Origin: an uncultured bacterium
GTDB lineage: Bacteria; Patescibacteriota; Gracilibacteria; Absconditabacterales; Absconditicoccaceae
NCBI GenBank assembly: GCA_946611795.1
Contig: CAMOEC010000031.1
Span: forward strand, 1 to 58,411
Length of the DNA: 58,411 nucleotides
Direction: 5' to 3'
How positions within the stretch are numbered: the stretch's first letter is position 1; each line of letters starts with the position of its first letter. Position numbers and translations under genes: made by a program. This document shows positions 44,515 to 55,800 of this stretch, piece by piece. The notes beneath the pieces are model-generated. The model was not told where the DNA came from, did not search any database, and was given only the letters and a program-made list of their open reading frames with translations.

Positions 44515-44775
44515 ATGTTTTGTTTTATAAAGAATCAAGAAAACAGGAAACAAAAAACCGAGAAAATAGGAAGTAGAAATAATGAAATATTAGTTATGAA
44601 TTATAAAAATAAAAAAATTAAAATTGTTGATTTTTTGAAAAAAGTTCCAGACTTTTTAATGATTATTACTAATACAAAGTATGCATATAGGACTGAAAAG
44701 TGACTATTAGTAGTCCCTATTTGGTGCTTAAAAAACTGGCCCATAAATCCAAAAGGGAATATTGTTTTTTTATAA
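44515..44775 (+). CDS. Small hypothetical protein (up to 86 aa in code 25; start may be ATG 44599)
   Basis: ...MNYKNKKIKIVDFLKKVPDFLMIITNTKYAYRTEKGLLVVPIWCLKNWPINPKGNIVFL*. Confidence 0.4.
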
Positions 44776-44949
44776 AACAAAAAGTATGAGAATTAATTAA
44801 ATACAATCATAATGAAAAGGAAAACATATTCTGTTTCTAGATATCAAATATACCATCATATTATTCTGACAACAGAGAGTAAACTTCGTCTTTTAAGAGT
44901 GACTTCAAGTAAGAATTACCTACATATAAGAGCTTAATCTGGAAAATAT

Positions 44950-45759
44950 CTACCAGTTATTTAATTGTTCTAAAATGTATTCTTTTCAGTTTGTTTTAAT
45001 AAAATCGATAATATTTTGATCTTCTACAAAGTTTCTTATATCTAATTCAACTTGAGTAAAATCAGTATTCTTTACTATTTCTATAAGCTTTTCTTTTAAT
45101 TCATTAATATCCTGAATTCATTGAATACAATTTATATTAGGCTTTGTTCATCTCTGAAGATACCAAAATAAATCATAAAAGTCTCTTCATTTAACGCTTA
45201 AAAAAGTATTTTCTCATTTTCTTTCTCGTTTTCTGTAGAGCACTGCATTAAGTTTTGTAGCAAATAGAGAAGACTCATCAAAAGATTTAAGAACTAGACT
45301 TTGGTTGTGTTTGAAAATAGGATAAAGCTTAACTGTAAATTTCTCTAATGGTGAATCGTTTGCAGATATTTCTACCTTTATATAGAGGTCGTTTGAATTA
45401 CCATATTTAATATTAAATTCACTTAAGAGATTCCTAAACTTTAATGTTAATCTGAATTTTTGTATCTTGTAGTCAATTACTAGTCAATAATTCTTTAATC
45501 TATGTTGTAAAAATTCTCAAAGTCCTTCAAAATTGTTAAAATTTGGATTTAGAAAGTCTAAATCTTCACTGAGTCTGTTGAGTCAAAAAAGAAATCTTAA
45601 GGAAGTTCATCAGTAAAAAAGGTTGTCTTTGCAGTCAGGAAATTCATAAATTTCTTTCAAAATAATGGTTTGAAGGTATTCTTTAATATATCAAATTCTA
45701 AGGACATCAGCCTTATTACTATATTTTTCTAGTTCTAGTTTTATTTCATCGACTATCAT
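44950..45759 (-). CDS. AbiEii/AbiGii-type nucleotidyltransferase toxin (269 aa, TGA=Gly)
   Basis: NLFYGGTSLRFLFGLNRLSEDLDFLNP, FATKLNAVLYRKRERKGENTFLSVKGRDFYDLFWYLQR. Confidence 0.88.
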
Positions 45760-46376
45760 AGTGCTTTTTTTATAAGTTGTAAAATGTTTTTTACCTTTTT
45801 AGAATTATATTTATTGACTAATTGTTCAAATTTTTTTAAGTTTACATTTTCCCAATTAATTCTTAACTCATTAAGATATTCAATTGAAAATATGAAATCT
45901 CTTTTTAAGTAAAAATAATCGAAAAGAGCTTTCTCAGGAGTAGCTTGATACCAACTAAATCAATCTTCTTTATGAACTTCGTAGTCTGAAAATAGAGGCT
46001 CTTTTATTGATCTATAGCTAAATACTCAAAATGAGTTTTTGAATATTGCTGTTTTTTTTGTTGTTACTAAAGTGAAGTTATAAACATTTTCAGTTAGAAT
46101 GTTATTTATGAATAGTACGTATTCTAAACTTAAATAGCTAGGTGTGTAAATTAAATTTGTTGATGCGAATTCTAAAAAGGAGTTTAATTTTCAGCTTAAC
46201 GTTAGTTCTTTAATTTTTTCATTACTAGTATAGATTCATTCTCTAATTTTAGAAATTTTATTTTGTCTTAATCTATTTGAAATTAGAGTAGATGCTTCTT
46301 TTTTATTATTATAAAAGAGTGAAACTTGTGATAAAGTAAAGTAAGGAAGTGTATCTAATGAAAAATCTTTAGTCAT
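45753..46376 (-). CDS. AbiEi-like antitoxin/transcriptional regulator (207 aa, TGA=Gly)
   Basis: LSQVSLFYNNKKEASTLISNRLRQNKISKIREGIYT (wHTH-like), TPSYLSLEYVLF, ATPEKALFDYFY; overlaps the toxin start by 7 nt. Confidence 0.8.
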
Positions 46377-46882
46377 TTTTTATTTCTGAAAAATGTAATT
46401 TTTATTAATATATAGAAATAAAAAAATATTGCAAATAATTTGATACAAATAATTTTATAAAAAAAATTGATCAATAAATTGAAATAAAAAGCCCAAAGGA
46501 ACTGGTTATTTTAACAGAAATGAAAAGCAATATTTCTAAAAGCAATAAAAAATATTAAAAATCCGATAACTAATCGTTATCAAAAAAAATTAAAAGATTG
46601 TTGACATATATAAACATTTTTGTAAAAATCTGCTAAAAGACAAAAAATAAACAAAAAGAATGAAATGAGTAAGTTAATATTGTATTTCTCTAAATTAATG
46701 TATTCACAAAATTCAAAAAAACCTTAAAAATTGCACTTAAAACCCCGTAAAATATAAAATAAATTTTCTTCTAAAAAATTACACATTTTGCATTTTTGTT
46801 ATATTTATAAATTCTGGTAAATCGGAGATCTCTTAAGAGAAATCCTAATTAACAACTTTAAAAACTTTATTATCCGAAAAAG

Positions 46883-49800
46883 ATGAAAAGAATAATATCT
46901 TTGTTTTCATTATTTATTTTGCTATTCGTTAACATAGTAACTCCTGTAACTTATGCGATGGATTGAGAAGAAGTTTCTTCTGAATCTGTTTCAGAGTCTA
47001 CAGAAAGTTCAGTGGATACTGATAATTCTGTGGGGGGGGGTGACAATAGTTCTGATACTGAAGCTTCAGACGATGTTGAAAGTGATGAATGAACAGAATC
47101 AGATGCTGATTCTGAAGATTCAGAAGCTGATGTCACTGACGAAGAATCTTCTGAGGAAGAAATTTCTGATGAAGAAGTCTCTGACAGTACTGAAGGCGAT
47201 GAAGAACTAGAAGAACCACTAGAGAATAGTGCAAGCAGTTCAACAGGTAGCGAAGCTTCTGAAGAAGGAGTTTCAGTTGAAGAAGAAATTGAATTGCTTT
47301 GTAAACAAGAATGAGCACCAGAAAACGCTCATTACTTATCTTCAGATGATGATGCTTCTGATGTAAATTGTAAATGGGAGTGTGATAGTCACTACGCTTT
47401 AAGCGAAGATTGATTATCTTGTACTCTAGTTGAAGAAAGCACAGAAAGTGTCGTGACTGATAGCAAATGAAATAGTGAAGAAGTAAAAAGTTGTGAAATA
47501 CCAGAAAATGCACAAAAAATTGAAAATAGTAATTTAACAGGAGAAAAGTGTGAATGGGAGTGCAGTCAGTGATATCTAATCACTAAGGCTTGAGATGCTT
47601 GTGAAGAAATTAATTTCTCAAAATATAAAAATGAACCTAGTGTTGATGCTTTGTGTCATAAATTAGGTCTTAGTTGGGCTGAAGAAAAATGAGATTTAGC
47701 AAAACTAGCATGAATTGATGATTATGTATGATCAAGAGAACAAAATGAATCAATTAGAGTATATCTTGTTAATCATGTAGAAGATATTTTGAAAGGAAAG
47801 TTTAATATACAAGAAGAAGTTGTAGAAAAGAATAAATGATATGTTTACACAAACGATGTAGTTCTTAATGCAGAAGAAATTAAAGGAGAATCAACATACA
47901 ACAACATTACTGTTAATGTAGAAGCTCCTATTGGTTCTTTTCCAGAAGGAACAACACTAAAAATCAAACCAATTACAAAGAAAAAGGAATTAAAAGAAAT
48001 TGAAAATCAAATTGTAACACAACAAGACAATGTAGACGAAACATTAGAATTATTAGCATTTGATATTTCTTTCTTCTATGATGAAAAAGAAGTTCAACCA
48101 ATAGAAGGTAAAACAGTTCAAGTTACATTTGATTATGCTGAGAATAAAAAATTAACTGAAGCAGATAGTAATGAAAATAAAGAACTAAAAGTTTATCACT
48201 TAGATGATAAAGATGAAAATGGTAATAAAGTTGAAGAAGTAGAAGTTAAAGAGGTTGAAGTTAATCAAGATAATAGTGAAGAAGGTAAATTAGCTGTAGA
48301 TGCAGAATGATTTTCTGTTTATGTTTTGACTGTATTAAATGCAGACCCGGCAGTGTATATAAGGTTAATGGTAAATGATAATTGAGATGAAACTAATGTT
48401 GATATTATTAGAAATGATAGTATTGTAGAGCTTCTTGAAAAAACTGGATGGGGTTGGGAATGAAAAATAAACCTTGAGAATTGAAAAATTAGGCTACCTT
48501 GAGCAAAAAAAGAATGAAAAAATTTCTTAGGTTGGTTTAAAGGTGAAAAGAGATTTTGATGATCTTGAGATTTGGTTGAAATTAAAAGTGAAGAATTAGA
48601 TAATCAAACACTTGTGTTAAATTCTAAATTTTGAGCAGAAGTTGCTGTTATTTGAAACACAGGATATGAAACATTATGAGATGCTGTAGCTGCAGCAACA
48701 AATGGAGATAAAATTCTTCTAATGAATTGAATTACCCTAGATGATACATTAATTTTAACTTGAAAAGATATTAAGTTAGATTTAAATGGATATACATTAA
48801 CTTGAGCAGCAGGTAAAAAAGCAATATTTCTAAAAAAATGAAAATTAGAAATTTCTAATGGTGTAATTTATTCTAATAATCAAGCAATAAATGTTTGTAC
48901 AGCAGATTCTGAAAATGCAGATTATGCAAATCTTGTGATATGAGACGATGTAACAGTCGTTTGAGATTGGGCTGTTATTGTGAGAGAATCAAATTATACG
49001 GATACAAATAATACATTATTATCATGTTGATGATCTTGAATTAATAAATGATACTGAGCAAATATTGACGTTAACTGAAACTTGAATGGTATTCTGTGGG
49101 TTATGTGAAATATAAATACTGGTGATTCTGTTATTAATATTAACTGAAGCGTTTCTTGTGAATCAAATGAGGATGCTTGTGTTGGACAAAACTGATATTC
49201 AACTGTTAATGTAAATGAAGGAGCTAATATTTATTCAAAAAATACTACTGCATTTGAACAAAGAGCATGAATTACAAATATTAATGGAGGAACGTTAAAA
49301 TCAGATGCTAATGCTTATAAAGTGAAAGCAAATAATGATTGAAGTACAACAACGTGAGTTGCATTTGCAGTATCTCCATATAATTTGGCAATTCAAAGCG
49401 TAAATATTAAATGATGACATTTTGAGGCAGAAAAATCTTTTGTTATTACAAATACTATTGCAGGATGATTAAGTAAAATACAAAGTGTTAATCTCTTATG
49501 ATGATATTTTAGTGGTGAAGTGCTTAGTGAAAATCAAACTTCTGACGAATCAAAAATAAAAAGTTTTATAAAAGGATGAGAATTTGCAGATAAGCCTGGT
49601 GTTGATTATGTAGCAGAATGATTCGTTATTTCAGACAAGGGTAATCCATATACTGTAAGTTATAATCCTGTTGCTGAAGTATATGATGGAGAAAAATTGG
49701 TATGATGATATTCTTCATTTGAAAACGCTATTGATAAGGTAAACAATAGTACAGAATTTGTTAATGCTAAAATAGTTTTACGAACAGGCGTTAGTCTAAT

Positions 49801-52800
49801 TACAAATGAACGTTGACATCAAAAAACAGTTACCATAAATAAAAATTTAACAATTGATTTAAATGAAAATAATCTTACAACAGAAAATAAAGAATGTGCA
49901 CAAGATTACGGACAGACATATATAGAGGTAAATGGGAATGCTATAGTTACAATTAAAAACGGAACAATTAATGATAAAAATGACAAATTATGTTCGTATC
50001 ATAATATAATAGTAAAAGATCATGCAATTTTGAATTTAGAAAACTTAACGATAAATTGAGACGAGAAACATAAAGATCTTTATACTTTGATAAAAGTGGA
50101 TAATGGAGTTCTTAATGTTGATTCATCTAAAGTTAAATCAAAAAATAATTTTTGTGTTGAGTTGGTAAATAACTCAAAAATTACCATTAAATGAGAGTCT
50201 GAATTTGAATCTAATATTACTAAAGAAGGAGAAAAAGGTGCTATCAATATGAATTGAAATGCGGCTACGGCTGAAATTACAGGATGAATAATAAATATAA
50301 CGAGTAATCAAAATAATAAATTATTTAATAAGGGTAACCCTGGACAGGTTTCAATTAAAGGTTGAACATTCAATCAAGATCCTTCTAAATGGGTGGATGA
50401 TGACTATCTTGTAGTAGCTAAAGGATGAAGTTATAACGTTATATCAAAAACGTCAGAAGAAATTGATTGAAATTATGTAGCATCCCCAGAAACTACAGTT
50501 AGTTGATCATGAATTAGTAATAGTTCAACATTAAGAAATCTAACAGTTTCTGTTGAAGAGACTAAAGAAAATGTTTCAGAAAGCATTCCTGAAATTTCTG
50601 GTTCTATAAAAACAATTCAATTAGGGAAAGTTGAAATAACATACAAAAATAGTACAGGAGAAACTATCGATAATGTAAAATTCTGAAAAACAATTTTAGT
50701 TAGGATTCCAGTTACTGGTGATTATGAAAATGTTCAGGTTTTTGCTAAACATGGAAATAATGGTGTTTATTGATTTTCTTGATTAGCTACAACAGAAAGT
50801 GATTGTTATGACAATGGTGATGCGAAAAACAATAAATATGAAGGATGATTAGTTTCAGTTAATAATGGTTATGCTTCAATTTATGCTTGTCAAGCTTCAT
50901 CATACGTTGCTTCAGTTCCTGATTTTGAAGCTAATCTTTATTCAGATGGGGCAAATCCAATATGAACTGTTAAGGTATATTATACATATGGTACAAATAA
51001 GTATTATACAAATGAAAATCATACAACTTCAATTACAGACAATACAATTGAAAAACCAAATAAAATATGAGAAATATTTAAGTGATATTATAATAATGAT
51101 GGTTACCAAGTAATTGATTGAAATGGTAAGATAAATTCAGAAAAATTTAATGTCGCAGCAAATAATACATATACTGCAAAATATGATAATGGAACACATA
51201 AATTTACATATGCAGAAATCGTATCTTGAAGTTATAATGATCAAAGTATGACTTCATGAGATAAAACATATGGAACAAATATTTATTTATATGCACCATC
51301 TGTATCAAATCCTACTATATATGAATTTACATGATGGAGTTTATTTAGTGGTGATGAAGATGTAACAAATCAAATTGCTTTAAATTGTGATAATAATAAG
51401 AACTATTGTTCATTCAGTATGCCGGATTATGATGTAAAAGCTAAAGCAAACATCGAAGAAATTAATTATAATATCACATATTTTGGAATAGATTGAGCAG
51501 TAAATCCTAATCCATTAAGTTATACGTATTCAACTGAAGATATTATATTGGAAAATCCAATTAGATCATGATTTGTATTCTTATGATGGACAGGAGACAA
51601 TCATGAAGAACAACTATTCTCCTGAACTGACGTAGCTATATCTGGTTGATCTACATGACATAAAACTTTCCATGCTAACTGGTTACAAGAAATATATACA
51701 GTAACGATATCAGCAGAATGAGATACTTGATCTGTTGATAAAACATCTTTAACAGGTACATATGGTACAAATATTTCTATAAGCTGAAATAAATTGACAA
51801 TTGGAGAGAATAAAACAACCGCAACTCCTGTGAATGATACTGATGAGTATGCATATATTTTCTCTGGATGGACTACAGAAGATTGTGGTGAAATATTAAC
51901 GTGAAGTTGTACATTTACAGCTAAGTTTGATAAAACAGCTAAATCTTATACTGTTAAATATGAAGTTATAAACAAACCAGAATCGGTATCATTACCTCCA
52001 GAACAAACTTATAAATCATGAGAGAATGTAGATGTAGCAGCAGCACTTAGTCAAGCTGGGTATGCATTTACTGGTTGGTTCTTAGATGGGGTATTAACAA
52101 GTAGTTTTACTATGCCTGCACATAATATCACTCTTTCATGAGAGTTCGCGCCAACTTTTGTTGAATTTAAAATCCAAGATAAATTAGAAAGTACAGGTTG
52201 AGATAATTGATTCTATAATTGAAAAAGTCGTACTCGAAGTTGACTTGCTTTACAAGAATTTGTATTAGGTAGTGGTTTGCTACATGATTATGAATGATAT
52301 GAATTAAGTGGAGATATTAGTGATTATAAAAAAATTATAGCATGAAATGGAACAACAACTTTAGATGTTGTATATAAGAGGAAGAGTTATAAAGTTACAT
52401 ATCAATATGAAGGTGCTCCAGATAATGCTCCAGCTCTTCCAGCTGAAGAAACACATAAATATATGGAAAATGTAATAGTAGCTACTACTCCAGTTAATGT
52501 AACATGATATGATTTCTCATGATGGAGTACTTGAAACTTCTTTAAAATGCCTGCAAATGAGGTGGTGATTAAGGGAACATTTACGCCTAGAACTGATACA
52601 AAATATACAGTAAGAACATATTTTGAAACTGTAGCAAAAACAGGTTCTGTTATTGATAATTCTAAAACAGAAGTATTATATGGTACATCAGCAACAGCTG
52701 CTCCAGATATAATTGCTCCAGAATATTCTGGTTTCACATTAGATAGAATAACAAAAAGTGATACGACAATTACTGCAAGCTGAGATCTTGTAATAAGACT

Positions 52801-55800
52801 ACGATACAAAAGAAATGATTATACATTACATTTTGATGCAAAAGGATGATCAGGGGTAGATGACCAAGTAATCCCATACGAATGAAAATGAATTGAACCT
52901 GCTACTTCAAAAACATGATATAATTTCGCAGGATGGACTATTTCTTGAACAGACACTTTGTATAACTTCGATGCTCCTGTAACAGGAGATGTCAATCTTG
53001 TTGCTAATTGGAATCCAGAACCTAAAACATATAATATTACAACTAGATATGAAAACTTCCAAGATACAGAATATTCTCCTATAAAAACTATCACATATAC
53101 GGGAGATGTAGCAACTCTTATTGATATTGAATCTGAATTGACATGAATGGAATTTATAGGATTCAGAGTAAATAAAGTATGGACAGATTGTGCAGAATGA
53201 TATAATACTTGTAAGTTTGTAATACCAGATAATTCAACAGGTGGTACGATAGACGTTCATTACAAAAGAAAGCTTATAACTATTAGCTTTGATAATAATA
53301 GTTGAACAGGTGAAGTAGAAATTACAGCTAAGTATGGCTCTTGAATTACACTACCAACACCAGTAAGAACATGATATGTATTCTCATGATGGTGAGATAG
53401 TTATTTATCATGAACATACACTGTACTAGAAGATAGTGTTTTTGAAGCAAAATGGACACCTGCTTCAGGAATTACATATAAGGTAATTAATCACTATGAA
53501 AGAAGTGATGGAGTTTCATATAAAACAGGAGAATATTATACTGATGCATGAAGCACAGAAGATTACGTTGAAGCACGTATAATAAGGAATCATAAAATTT
53601 ATACATTTGATGAAGGTAATGAGAATAATGTGTTAACTTGATATATAGCATGAGATAACTCATTAGTTTTGCATGTGTATTATAAGAGAAATATATTCAC
53701 ATTAGAATTGGATCCAAAAAATGATACAGAAAACTATACATTAACATGAAGATATAATTATACACTAAAATCTGAAGAAGTCCCAGAAAATCCAGAAAAG
53801 ACATGATATACATTTGCTGGATGGTATACAGGAGATTCTCTTGTAACTTTAACCTGATATGTAATCACAGGAGATTTAAAATTAGAAGCAAAATGGAATC
53901 CAAATACAGATACTCATTATGAGTATAAATATAAATTAGAAAATGTCGATGGAACAGGTTACGATGAAATAGATTGACCTAAAAATCTTTCTTGAGTAAC
54001 GGGTGAGCCTATTACTATAGCAGAAGATTTAGATAATCTATTTACTGGATTTACTCTAAGTTGAACAAAAGCAGATTATACTTGAAATATAATTAATGCT
54101 GACGGTGAAACAGTCGTTGAAATCATATATACAAGGAATCAGCATCCTGTAAAATATGTATATTCAAATTCAGAAAACTTGTCTTCAATTCCAAGTCTAG
54201 TACCAGAAAAAATATTATATAGATATGGAAAGGAAGTAAAAGTTGCAGCTCCTGCAACAGCAACAGGTTATACATTCACTTGGAATACAGGAGACTTTAT
54301 AATGCCAAATGAAGACGTAGTAATTACAGGAACTTTTGCTTCATGAACAGCAGAATATACAGTATCATACTACTATCAAGACGAAAATGGTGAATATGAA
54401 GTAGCGAGTGGATCTGTAGTTAGGACATGAACAACAGATACTATTACGTGAGTACTAGAATCAGATAAAATCTCTCAAAATCCAAGTTATGTATTTACAG
54501 AAAGTGGAAGTGTATTGACTTGAAATATTAAATGAGATGGATCATTAGAGTTGAAAGTGTTGTTTAAAGGACAATATACAGTGAAATATGAAAAATGAGA
54601 TCATGGAGGTTTTAGCTCAATAATAGTAGAAAAACTTGAGCATTGAGCAAAGACTCCAAGTACATGAGAAATATTACAATATCATGAAGAGTGATATGTA
54701 TTTGTAGGATGGTTACCAGAATGGCAACCTACAGTAACTTGAAATGTAACATATGTTGCACAATGGGCACCAGCAGAATCAAAATATGCTGTAAAACATT
54801 TTAAAGAAGACTTAAATGGAGAATTTGTTGAAGTTACTAAAGATTCTGAAAGTCATACATGAAATACAAATGAAGAAGTATCTACAACTGCTAAAAATTA
54901 CGAATGATTCACACTTAGTGGAGATATAAGTAATCTTTCAGGAATAGTTAAATGAGATAATAGCTTAGTATTAAAGCTATACTACACTAGAAATAGTTAT
55001 ATCTTAAATTATGGAAGTAGTTACGCAAAACCTTCAAATAGAACATTAAAGTTTGGTGAAGACATTGTTTATCCAGATAGTATTGTTCGAACATGACACA
55101 AAATTGAAAAATGGAATAATGTTCCAGTTGATGGAAAAATGCCAGCAACAGGATTAAATCTTTGGCCTTCATGGAGTACGGGTTCATACACAATTACATT
55201 TAACACAAATGGATGAACAACTATTGAAGCTATATCTAGTGAATATGATGCTGATGTAAATTCTCCAGCTGATCCAACTAGAGATGGATATACATTCTCA
55301 TGATGGGACAAAACTATTCCTTCAAAGATGCCAGCAGAAGATTTAACAATTAATGCTACTTGGACTGCTGATAATTATAATATCTCATATGTATTGAATG
55401 GATGAGTAGTAGCCACTTCAAATCCTGAAAACTATACAATTGAAAGTGATGATATTAGATTAAATAATCCTACAAAAGAAGGATATTCATTCCAAGGATG
55501 GAGTGGAACAAAATTATCTTGATCAGAAAATACTTTTGTATCTATCGCTAAATGAAGCACAGGAAATAGAACTTATGAAGCTAATTGGAAAGCAACTGAG
55601 TATAACGTATCATTTAATGCTAATTGATGAGAGTTGCCAGCAGGACAAACAAATCCAGTAACATATACAATCGAAAGCTGAATTAATACATTACCGACTC
55701 CAGTATGGACAGGATATGAATTCAAAGGTTGGTATAAATGAGACGAAGAAGTTAAATCTATTTCTGCTGGAACATGAAATATTACTCTTGTTGCTAAATG

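Noticed and set aside
44812-44883. Possible IS200/TnpA remnant (MKRKTYSVSRYQIYHHIILTTES*)
   Set aside because: Only 23 codons before TAA; the similarity to TnpA N-termini is too weak to support a call.
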